Origin: RGIG3009 sp045601465 | GTDB lineage: Bacteria; Bacillota; Clostridia; Oscillospirales; Acutalibacteraceae | Direction: 5' to 3' | Assembly (NCBI GenBank): GCA_045601465.1 | Contig: JAZRZU010000003.1 | Coordinates: 1 to 5,448, forward strand | Length of the DNA: 5,448 nt | Shown: piece after piece, positions 1 through 5,448 of the stretch | How positions within the stretch are numbered: the stretch's first letter is position 1 | Layout: every line of letters starts with the position of its first letter | Translations under genes and position numbers: made by a program | The notes under the pieces: model-generated | Told to the model about the DNA's origin: nothing | The model's database searches: none | What the model saw: only the letters and a program-made list of their open reading frames with translations

Positions 1-1828
1 ACTTCTCACCGGCTATGGATAGATACACTAACTGGCGACCATTTTTGGCATATCGTTCTTCATAATCTTTGGACGGGATATCGATTCCGTGGTTATCTAA
101 CAGTTTGCGATTACCAATCAGAACTCGACGACCACTCACCCAACCGGACAAGCCCATATCCTGTTCATACACGAGCGTATCGACATCATGCAACATATCC
201 ACTTTGTTTAAAATCATGCGACGAAATACGTGAGAAAGCGGACCACCGGCACGCACCGAAACCGATGCGGCATCCAAAATCGCATCATCAATACGAGTAC
301 CCGCAAAAGTTTTGATACCATGCAAGAGCACACTGGTTTCCGGGAATAGATCAATTGCATCAACTGCCAACGCATGGGAAGAACCGTATTTTCTGACCGC
401 ATCATATCCGGTTAAAGCCGTCGCTTTGAAACGCATGGAATTTGTTGCGATCGCCATAGCGGAAAACAGGTAAAACAATAATGTTGCCGGTGTGGATACA
501 CACAGCATGGCACAAAACACGGTAACAGCAAGCAGCCAAGACGTTACACCATTCACCAAGAAATAGACCAGTGCTGCCACAAACGAAACGCCCAACACCA
601 ACGGCAGGTACCAACGCATCAACGAATGTCCGCCATCTGAATCTTCGGTATTTTTTAAATAGTCAGCGGCAAACTCGGTTTTTCTGAAATACGTAACACG
701 TGGTTCCCCAATCGCCACTGCCGGACGTCCGATCTCTTCCGCAAGTGTGCTGTCTTCGATACGTTTTGCCGTTAATTTTTCGCCCCGGAAAGCCACCACG
801 TCAAACATACGGCTTATGCGGTTAGCTTCCAACTTTTGAGAAAGCTGTAACAAAAGCAGGGAAAAACCGGTTACAGCGGTAAACAGCGGTGTACTGCCAT
901 CTGCAATGCCGGTAGGGTTCAGGAATTGTAATGCGGTATGTACGACCGTCACCGCCGTCACAAGTGCCACTCCACTTTCAATGGTAACAAAGCCATGGAA
1001 CAGATTGGAAAAACCAGCGTTAAGCCGTTTACCGCAAGCGGCAACAATAACCAGCAGTAAAAACAAGTGAAACACCAAATAGGTTGCGGGTGCCATGGAT
1101 ACTGCCGGAGTTGCAAGCGAAAGGACCGCCATCAAAAACAAGATAAGTTCCGAAATCGCCGCTACAACCAGAGAGGAGGTGGCTCTTCGGCTTGCTGTTT
1201 GTAATTTTTGGCGAAGCGTCGCCAACTGATGATAGGAAACAAACTCTTCTCTTGCGGGTTGTTCCACCGGTTTTTCAACAGGGATATCCGGCGTTACCAC
1301 TTGCTCGGGCTCGGACAACTGTTCAGCCTGCTGTGCTTCGGCACGCTCAAGTTCTTCCCGCTTTTGTGAAAAATCTTGTATTTTCTCTTGACGGATACGA
1401 TAGAGCGCCTCGTCCTCCCCTTCTTGTGCTGATTCATCACTATCAAAACCGTCTAACAGCATTTGGGTGACCTGTTCATTGCCGGAGACATCGTCATCCG
1501 GCTGGTCTAATACACGAGTTTTCTGTGAAACTGACACTTCACAGGTGTCCGCCATTTCGTCATTGCCAAACACCTTGACCTCGTCTTCTTCGACGGGCAA
1601 CATAACCAGCGACTCCTGCAAAGCAACGGCTTCCTCGTTTTCTTCACGAGTCACGGTTTTACGAAAAAAACCACGCTTTTTCTTTTCGGCTTTCATTTTT
1701 TTAGTTGTCTTTTCAACAGGGAATTCGGATTCTGCTACCACAACGGTTGGAAACTCAGTTGTGTTGATCTTTTCCATCTCCATTGTGTTTTCTGTCTCCG
1801 ACAAAGGGGAAAACTTTTCGTTTTTCAT
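1..1828 (-). CDS. Degenerate P1B-type (heavy-metal) ATPase-like membrane protein with acidic N-terminal extension; 3' end beyond window
   Basis: The frame is open for 609 codons from ATG at 1828 to the left edge, so the C-terminus is missing. AGGGTG at 1840-1835 lies 6 nt before the start. Residues 1-215 are hydrophilic, acidic and probably disordered, with a coiled-coil-like stretch near 140-170. Hydrophobic segments lie near 218-241, 248-265, 282-302, 313-330, 407-426 and 430-462. This four-helices, cytoplasmic-loop, two-helices order is the P1B ATPase pattern. From T446 to D490 the protein aligns without gaps to the remembered family pattern running from CPC to DKTGT. In that register CPC is T446-P447-A448, and DKTGT is D490-A-I-D-L. 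Further on, AGGPLSH (527-533) sits where SEHPLA is expected, and GRRVLIGN (566-573) matches the nucleotide-domain GKRVLVGN element. The loop before the fifth helix (about 331-406) is too short for a normal actuator domain and has no clear TGE. The phosphorylatable Asp position is kept but its partner residues are not, so an inactive or repurposed ATPase fold is inferred. It is probably cotranscribed with the upstream rRNA methyltransferase gene. An ordinary P1B pump is unlikely. Confidence 0.72.
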   Translation of the reverse strand, partial: MKNEKFSPLSETENTMEMEKINTTEFPTVVVAESEFPVEKTTKKMKAEKKKRGFFRKTVTREENEEAVALQESLVMLPVEEDEVKVFGNDEMADTCEVSVSQKTRVLDQPDDDVSGNEQVTQMLLDGFDSDESAQEGEDEALYRIRQEKIQDFSQKREELERAEAQQAEQLSEPEQVVTPDIPVEKPVEQPAREEFVSYHQLATLRQKLQTASRRATSSLVVAAISELILFLMAVLSLATPAVSMAPATYLVFHLFLLLVIVAACGKRLNAGFSNLFHGFVTIESGVALVTAVTVVHTALQFLNPTGIADGSTPLFTAVTGFSLLLLQLSQKLEANRISRMFDVVAFRGEKLTAKRIEDSTLAEEIGRPAVAIGEPRVTYFRKTEFAADYLKNTEDSDGGHSLMRWYLPLVLGVSFVAALVYFLVNGVTSWLLAVTVFCAMLCVSTPATLLFYLFSAMAIATNSMRFKATALTGYDAVRKYGSSHALAVDAIDLFPETSVLLHGIKTFAGTRIDDAILDAASVSVRAGGPLSHVFRRMILNKVDMLHDVDTLVYEQDMGLSGWVSGRRVLIGNRKLLDNHGIDIPSKDYEERYAKNGRQLVYLSIAGEK

Positions 1829-1847
1829 TACATTCACCCTATCTCTA
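1829..1847 (-). promoter_or_regulatory. Ribosome binding site and start-stop overlap before the P-type ATPase-like gene
   Basis: The 19-nt gap after the methyltransferase stop (TGA at 1850-1848) reads, on the minus strand, as an AGGGTGA Shine-Dalgarno core followed by ATGTAATG. The first ATG (1833) is followed at once by TAA, and that stop overlaps the ATG at 1828 that opens the long frame. Spacing from AGGGTG is 6 nt to the 1828 ATG but only 1 nt to the 1833 ATG, so 1828 is the start. The short gap and lack of a terminator fit cotranscription with the upstream gene. Confidence 0.6.
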
Positions 1848-2621
1848 TCATTTCAGGCCGAGTCGCTGACGAGCAACTTCATATACCATAATCCCACACG
1901 CAACAGAAGCATTTAAAGAGTTGATTTTACCACGCATCGGCAAAGATACGATCGCATCGCAATGCTCCTTAACCAGTCGGCTGATTCCACGTCCTTCTGA
2001 ACCGACTACCAGGGCCACACTACCGGTGAAATCCGTTTGGCACCAATTTTCACCATCCATATCCAACCCATATACCCATACGCCACGTTTTTTAAGTAAC
2101 TTCAACGTTTCCGTTATATTGGAAACACGGACGACCGGCATATATTCCACCGCACCCGCGGATGTTTTATAAACGGTGGAAGTAAGGCCAACCGATCGAC
2201 GTTTCGGGATAATCACACCGTGACAACCGGCCGCTTCCGCACTACGAAGAATCGCCCCTAAATTATGAGCGTCTTCCAGTTCATCACAAACGATAAAGAA
2301 CGGCGGTTCACCCGACCACTCAACCCGTTCCCAAAGGTCTTCCAGGGTGGCATATTCTTTACAGGCGGCAAAAGCGATAACACCTTGGTGATTGGGGCCA
2401 CCAACCGCTGATAATTTGCGCTGATCCGCTTCTTTGATCGGTATTCCACGTTCTCGACACATTCCGCAAATTAAGCCGAGACTGCCACCACGTTCGCCTT
2501 TTGCAACCCAAAGGCTATCCAAGGCTCTGCCGGAACGAAGTGCCTCTAATACAGCGTTTCTCCCCACAATACAGTCTTCTCTTAAACGAGCCTCCTGTTG
2601 CTCGTTATTCGATTGCAGCAT
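1848..2621 (-). CDS. rlmB: 23S rRNA (guanosine-2'-O-)-methyltransferase RlmB / TrmH family (SpoU-class)
   Basis: This 257-residue protein has full family length. It belongs to the SPOUT (trefoil-knot) methyltransferases, which use S-adenosylmethionine to methylate a ribose 2'-OH. RlmB orthologues modify G2251 (E. coli numbering) in the 23S peptidyl-transferase P-loop. The N-terminal substrate-binding domain opens with VGRNAVLEAL (19-28) and includes NHQGV (77-81). The three SpoU motifs follow: AHNLGAILRSAEAAG (118-132; N120, R126), ALVVGSEGRGIS (203-214; E209) and LPMRGKINSLNAS (227-239; N234, N237). The dimer and knot elements look intact. The start is ATG at 2621 because TGAGG at 2634-2630 lies 8 nt upstream. 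An in-frame TTG at 2645 would add eight residues, but it lacks a ribosome binding site and lies almost at the predicted transcript start. It is the first gene of the minus-strand unit. The class is certain; the exact target nucleotide is inferred, and a tRNA-methylating TrmH paralogue is a less likely alternative. Confidence 0.93.
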   Translation of the reverse strand: MLQSNNEQQEARLREDCIVGRNAVLEALRSGRALDSLWVAKGERGGSLGLICGMCRERGIPIKEADQRKLSAVGGPNHQGVIAFAACKEYATLEDLWERVEWSGEPPFFIVCDELEDAHNLGAILRSAEAAGCHGVIIPKRRSVGLTSTVYKTSAGAVEYMPVVRVSNITETLKLLKKRGVWVYGLDMDGENWCQTDFTGSVALVVGSEGRGISRLVKEHCDAIVSLPMRGKINSLNASVACGIMVYEVARQRLGLK

Positions 2622-2655
2622 ACTGTAAACCTCACAATTCCCCAATATTAGTGTT

Positions 2656-2684
2656 ATTGTATCATATATATTCTAAAAAGGGAA
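2656..2684 (-). promoter_or_regulatory. Sigma-A promoter with extended -10 for the rlmB unit
   Basis: On the minus strand TACAAT (2661-2656) matches five of six -10 consensus bases and is directly preceded by TGA, an extended -10 element. At a 17-bp spacing the -35 position holds TTCCCT (2684-2679), a poor match, which the extended -10 could offset. Transcription would begin near 2649, leaving a leader of about 28 nt before the ATG at 2621. Confidence 0.55.
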
Positions 2685-2752
2685 TACCCCATTTACGGAT
2701 ATATGAAATATTTTACCTACCGTAAAGCGTGCAGCCTTTACAGAAGATAATC

Positions 2753-2781
2753 TCGACAAACGGTGTCAATTGTGCTATACT
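2753..2781 (+). promoter_or_regulatory. Sigma-A promoter (strong, extended -10) for the SDR gene
   Basis: TCGACA (2753-2758, five of six -35 bases) is followed after exactly 17 bp by TATACT (2776-2781, five of six -10 bases), itself preceded by TGC as an extended -10. Transcription should start near 2788, about 25 nt before the ATG at 2813. This excludes the in-frame GTG at 2729, which lies upstream of the promoter, as the start of the dehydrogenase gene. Confidence 0.8.
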
Positions 2782-2812
2782 GAAAAAAATAAAGAAACGA
2801 GGGGAAACGATT

Positions 2813-3571
2813 ATGAAAATAGCGGTTGTTACCGGTGCTTCTTCCGGTCTGGGTGAAGAATATGTGAAACGAATCGTTCGCCAAATGCCCCAAATCGAGG
2901 AAATTTGGGTTATTGCTCGTCGCCTGGAAAAGTTGGAAGCCCTTGCTTTAAAATTCAAAAAACAGCGTATCCGCTGTTTGCCGTTCGACTTGACGCAAAG
3001 TGAAAGCTATACGAAATATCGTGAAATATTAGATAAAGAAAAACCGGAAATTTCATTACTAATTAACAATGCCGGTTGCGGAAAGCTTGGGCTTTTAATA
3101 GATGCTGTTTGTGAAGAACAAACCCACATGGTGGATTTGAACTGCCGTGCCCTAACCGCTATTACGGTACAATCTTTGCCGTATATGGAACGAGGTTCCG
3201 GCATCGTCAACGTGTGCTCTATTGCTTCCTATTCCCCCACTCCCCGCATGACGGTATACAGCGCAACCAAATCGTATGTAGCCGCTTTTTCAAAATCATT
3301 AGGTGAAGAATTGCGCCCGCACGGCATAACCGTATTGACCGTCTGTCCGGGTCCCATGGCAACCGACTTCCTGGATACTGCGGATATTACGGGGCGTTCT
3401 CGCACATTTGAGACACTTCCGTACTGCCATCCCGAAACGGTTGCACGGCAATCCATCAAACGCTTGCTCAAAGGAAAAACATGGTATACCAATCGATTTA
3501 TTTATAAAGTATATCGAGTTCTGGGGAAACTACTCCCCCATTCGCTTACCATGAAATTCAGTAAAACCTAA
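2813..3571 (+). CDS. Classical short-chain dehydrogenase/reductase (SDR family, NAD(P)-dependent)
   Basis: This 252-residue cytosolic oxidoreductase has the usual length of classical SDRs and a Rossmann fold. Visible motifs in order are the dinucleotide-binding TGASSGLG (7-14), ARR (35-37) after the second strand, D59 (adenine-ring contact), NNAG (85-88), N110, catalytic S136, Y149 and K153 in YSATK, and PGPMATDF (179-186) after the sixth strand. The full Asn-Ser-Tyr-Lys tetrad is present, so it should be active. The arginines at 36-37 suggest NADPH preference (inference). The C-terminal 30 residues are basic and partly hydrophobic, a tail often seen in DltE/YqjQ-like SDRs. The start is ATG 2813, with GAGGGG at 2799-2804 placed 8 nt upstream. 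It is transcribed alone, between its own promoter and a strong terminator, so the context gives no hint of substrate. The substrate cannot be named from sequence. Confidence 0.92.
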   Translation: MKIAVVTGASSGLGEEYVKRIVRQMPQIEEIWVIARRLEKLEALALKFKKQRIRCLPFDLTQSESYTKYREILDKEKPEISLLINNAGCGKLGLLIDAVCEEQTHMVDLNCRALTAITVQSLPYMERGSGIVNVCSIASYSPTPRMTVYSATKSYVAAFSKSLGEELRPHGITVLTVCPGPMATDFLDTADITGRSRTFETLPYCHPETVARQSIKRLLKGKTWYTNRFIYKVYRVLGKLLPHSLTMKFSKT

Positions 3572-3606
3572 AAAAAGACTGCGACAAATTGTCGCAGTCT
3601 TTTTTT
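3570..3606. terminator. Bidirectional rho-independent terminator between converging genes
   Basis: A perfect 9-bp GC-rich stem (GACTGCGAC at 3577-3585, GTCGCAGTC at 3591-3599) encloses an AAATT loop. It is flanked by seven A (3570-3576) and seven T (3600-3606), so it ends in a U-run on either strand. The A-run overlaps the stop codon of the SDR gene. It ends that gene on the plus strand and the LytM-protein gene (stop at 3647) on the minus strand. A weaker TGCCCT/AGGGCA inverted repeat (3606-3611 with 3638-3643) lies between it and the minus-strand stop codon. Confidence 0.93.
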
Positions 3607-3646
3607 GCCCTTCTTGCCGACCGACTTGCGGTTTCCGAGGGCAGGG

Positions 3647-4387
3647 TTATTTTGAAACGGTTGCGGTCGTTTTTTCCGAAGTCGTCACAATGACCGCTTT
3701 CCCTTGGATCAACGTAAGTGGATCAACGAATTTTCCATTGGCTACTACTTCCATATGCAGATGCGGCTCGTCTAATACCTCAGCAGGGATATCCGACACG
3801 ACACCAATCGTATCTCCCGCCTTGACAGCTTGTCCTTCTTGGATATTTTTCGCTGTCACACCACAGTAACGGGTAACAACCTTAGCATCGTGTGTGATTT
3901 CAACCACTTGTCCCCACAACACATCCTGACGAATCGCCGTTATTTTCCCATCCGCCGCAGCTTTTACCACATCCCCGTTTTTACCGACAAAGTCCACACC
4001 GTTGTGTGTTACCCAAGATCCCAGTGTTTCAGAATACGCATGCGTAGCGGAGAACGGATGCAACACTTGGTTGGAAACAGGAAACACAAACAACTCCTTT
4101 GTATCAGTGGTTGTCGCAGTCGGTGTCGAAGTCGTTTCGGTAGTTCTATCATCCTTTACGTCGGGCGCCGGAATTACCACCTGTTGAACAAAGCTGGTTG
4201 TTGTGGTGGTATTATGGGAAGCAGTCGTTTTATTCTCTTTGGACGGTTCGTCCTTGGGAAGCGTGTTAACAAAGGTCGTAACGGCCACCCCGCAAATCGC
4301 TACCAAACAAACAGCAAGCGCAATGTAAAAGCCTTTGCCGCCATTTTTCTTTTCATTTTCGGTTTCAAATTCATCTGAATATTTCAC
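3647..4387 (-). CDS. Membrane-anchored M23/LytM-domain protein, SpoIIQ-like
   Basis: Residues are numbered here from the ATG at 4393; subtract 2 for the preferred GTG start. A short charged cytoplasmic N-terminus is followed by one membrane segment (about 21-43), then a Thr-rich extracytoplasmic linker (about 56-99), then a LytM/peptidase M23 domain (about 101-227) and a short Thr-rich tail. The zinc-site residues are complete: H130 and D134 in WVTHNGVDF, then H211 and H213 in HLHMEV. It could therefore cleave peptidoglycan cross-bridges. The single-pass anchor, the LGSWVTHNGVD element and the WGQVVEITH strand resemble clostridial SpoIIQ, the forespore protein that pairs with SpoIIIAH across the engulfment septum. 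That identity is inference; a vegetative cell-wall peptidase or a nonenzymatic LytM factor is possible. The start is chosen as GTG 4387 because AGGAGG (4400-4395) lies 7 nt before it, but only 1 nt before the ATG at 4393, giving 246 residues. It is transcribed divergently from pyruvate kinase. No convincing promoter was found. Confidence 0.85.
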   Translation of the reverse strand: MKYSDEFETENEKKNGGKGFYIALAVCLVAICGVAVTTFVNTLPKDEPSKENKTTASHNTTTTTSFVQQVVIPAPDVKDDRTTETTSTPTATTTDTKELFVFPVSNQVLHPFSATHAYSETLGSWVTHNGVDFVGKNGDVVKAAADGKITAIRQDVLWGQVVEITHDAKVVTRYCGVTAKNIQEGQAVKAGDTIGVVSDIPAEVLDEPHLHMEVVANGKFVDPLTLIQGKAVIVTTSEKTTATVSK

Positions 4388-4450
4388 GGTCATTCCTCCT
4401 TGCTTTGTTCATATTGTTGACCGACGATAGTGGTTTATGCACCGACTAAT

Positions 4451-4475
4451 TGTTATTTTTTCGTCCAAAATAACA
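4451..4475. repeat. 9-bp perfect inverted repeat in the divergent intergenic region (possible operator)
   Basis: TGTTATTTT (4451-4459) and AAAATAACA (4467-4475) are perfect inverted copies separated by TTCGTCC. The right arm covers the candidate -35 of the pyruvate kinase promoter, so a bound regulator could block it. As RNA it would be only a weak A/U hairpin, and no suitable U-run follows for termination. The regulator is unknown. Confidence 0.5.
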
Positions 4476-4499
4476 TTGTTTTGTGAATTTATTTATGAT
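4470..4499 (+). promoter_or_regulatory. Candidate sigma-A promoter for pyruvate kinase
   Basis: ATAACA (4470-4475, four of six -35 bases) is followed after 18 bp by TATGAT (4494-4499, five of six -10 bases). Transcription would start near 4506, giving a leader of about 36 nt. The match is moderate in AT-rich DNA. TATATT at about 4513 is an alternative -10 with no good -35. Confidence 0.4.
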
Positions 4500-4541
4500 A
4501 TGGTTTTCAGCATATATTTTAGAATTGAGGAATATCTGTCT

Positions 4542-5448
4542 ATGCGTAAAACAAAAATTGTGTGCACACTGGGGCCCGCCACGGAAAATAAGGATTTGGT
4601 GCGTGAAATGATACGAAGCGGGATGAATGTTGCCCGTTTAAATTTTTCCCACAATACTCACGATGACCACAAGCGTCGTCTTGACATGATAAAAGAGCTG
4701 CGTCGGGAGATGAATTGTCCGATTGCGACTTTATTGGATACCAAAGGTCCGGAAATCCGACTGGGCAATTTTGAAAAAGGGAGCGTGACTGTAACCGAAG
4801 GTCAGTCTTTTATTCTCACGACCGAGGACGTCGTCGGAACCCAATCCATCGCTTCAGTTTCCTACGCTGATTTGCCAAAGAAAGTAAAACCGAACGATAT
4901 TATTTTAATCAATGATGGTAAAATCCGAATGATCGTAGAAAAAACGGACGACATTCGCATGGATTGCCGTGTGGTATACGGCGGTGTTTTAAGCAATCAC
5001 AAATCCGTCAACGTCCCCCACGTTCATTTAGAAATCCCTTATTTGAGTGACCGGGATAAGAAAGATTTGCTGTTTGGCATTGCGCAAGACGTGGATTGTG
5101 TTGCCGCTTCCTTTACCCGTAGTAAAGATGATCTGATTCTACTGCGGAAATTTTTAGACTATCATGGTGGGCATTCCATCCGTATTATTGCCAAAATCGA
5201 GAATATTGAAGGTGTACAGAATTTTGACGAAATTCTTGCCTATTCCGACGGTATCATGGTTGCACGTGGCGACATGGGTGTAGAAATCGAATACGAACGT
5301 CTTCCCGGCTTACAAAAACGTTTTATTCGTCGTTGCTACCAATCGGGTAAAATGGTAATCACCGCCACGCAAATGTTGGAATCCATGGTGACCGAACCAA
5401 CACCAACCCGTGCCGAAATCACCGACGTTGCCAATGCCGTTTTCGACG
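4542..5448 (+). CDS. pyk: Pyruvate kinase, N-terminal 302 residues (3' truncated by window)
   Basis: Pyruvate kinase transfers phosphate from phosphoenolpyruvate to ADP in the last step of glycolysis and acts in the cytosol as a tetramer. The fragment holds most of the A-domain barrel and the whole B domain. Visible motifs include KIVCTLGPAT (5-14), NVARLNFSH (29-37, with substrate-binding R32), DTKGPEIRLG (66-75), IIAKIENIEG (215-224, with catalytic K218 and metal ligand E220), ARGDMGVE (241-248, metal ligand D244) and ITATQMLESM (273-282, with T276). Glu at position 71, equivalent to Glu117 of the rabbit enzyme, marks the K+-dependent class. The rest of the barrel and the C-terminal allosteric domain lie beyond the edge. 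The start ATG has TTGAGG (4525-4530) 11 nt upstream, a slightly long spacing. One oddity is that the usual Gly of the NVPG element is His (H160). No frameshift is seen. Confidence 0.97.
   Translation, partial: MRKTKIVCTLGPATENKDLVREMIRSGMNVARLNFSHNTHDDHKRRLDMIKELRREMNCPIATLLDTKGPEIRLGNFEKGSVTVTEGQSFILTTEDVVGTQSIASVSYADLPKKVKPNDIILINDGKIRMIVEKTDDIRMDCRVVYGGVLSNHKSVNVPHVHLEIPYLSDRDKKDLLFGIAQDVDCVAASFTRSKDDLILLRKFLDYHGGHSIRIIAKIENIEGVQNFDEILAYSDGIMVARGDMGVEIEYERLPGLQKRFIRRCYQSGKMVITATQMLESMVTEPTPTRAEITDVANAVFD

Noticed and set aside
214..614. Two short minus-strand open frames (214-405 and 402-614)
   Set aside because: They lie out of frame inside the 609-codon membrane-protein gene, have no ribosome binding sites of note, and encode nothing recognisable. 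I considered a frameshifted gene, but the main frame is continuous through this region.
1192..1916. Plus-strand open frames opposite the N-terminal region of the ATPase-like gene
   Set aside because: They are antisense shadows of the Glu/Lys-rich coding sequence (Ser/Thr/Phe-rich translations) without promoter or domain support.
2713..2958. Minus-strand open frame across the SDR promoter and 5' end
   Set aside because: It covers a well-defined promoter and the TGASSGLG coding region on the other strand, and has no ribosome binding site or recognisable domain.
4111..4121. 11-nt match (TTGTCGCAGTC) to one arm of the terminator at 3589-3599
   Set aside because: It falls in Thr/Val-rich coding sequence of low complexity and has no partner arm; chance similarity is enough.
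3830..4378. 182-codon plus-strand open frame antisense to the LytM gene
   Set aside because: The LytM frame has clear domain motifs and a strong ribosome binding site. The antisense product is Arg/Cys/His-rich, typical of a shadow frame.
4394..4470. Sigma-F or sigma-E sporulation promoter for the SpoIIQ-like gene
   Set aside because: I looked for a sigma-F -10 (GGnrAnAnT) and a sigma-E pair. The best candidates, around GGTCAACAAT and GCATAAACC on the minus strand, had several mismatches or wrong spacing.
4450..4476. Rex-type redox repressor site (TTGTTA...TAACA) before pyk
   Set aside because: The half-sites resemble Rex boxes, but the span is 27 bp instead of about 18-20 bp, so the spacing does not fit Rex.

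Overview
The window looks like chromosomal DNA from a low- to mid-GC Gram-positive bacterium of the Clostridia, possibly a Ruminococcaceae/Oscillospiraceae relative. The basis is strong AGGAGG-type ribosome binding sites, sigma-A promoters with extended -10 elements, a compact housekeeping layout, and a membrane-anchored LytM protein resembling the clostridial sporulation protein SpoIIQ. No mobile elements, tRNA/rRNA genes or CRISPR arrays are visible. The taxonomic placement is inference.

Layout. (1) Positions 1-2621, minus strand: a two-gene unit. It starts with a TrmH/RlmB-type (SpoU family) rRNA ribose methyltransferase. After a 19-nt gap comes a large membrane protein that runs off the left edge. 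That protein has the topology and ungapped sequence register of a P1B-type metal ATPase, but its CPC metal-binding motif, DKTGT phosphorylation loop, SEHP motif and A-domain TGE are altered or missing, and it carries about 200 acidic N-terminal residues. (2) Positions 2622-2812: a divergent promoter region, with one extended -10 promoter for each direction. (3) Positions 2813-3571, plus strand: a complete classical short-chain dehydrogenase/reductase. (4) Positions 3570-3606: a strong bidirectional hairpin terminator shared by converging genes. (5) Positions 3647-4387, minus strand: a single-pass membrane M23/LytM protein, SpoIIQ-like, with a complete set of zinc-site residues. (6) Positions 4388-4541: a second divergent intergenic region holding a 9-bp inverted repeat over a candidate promoter. 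(7) Position 4542 to the right edge, plus strand: the first 302 residues of pyruvate kinase.

The genes do not form one pathway. They cover rRNA modification, a probable pseudo-transporter, a redox enzyme, a cell-envelope or sporulation factor and glycolysis. The item most worth attention is the degenerate P-type ATPase, which appears to keep the fold while losing the catalytic motifs. Because its reading frame is open for 609 codons, it is not simply a decaying pseudogene. Its C-terminal third lies outside the window, so its status cannot be settled here.
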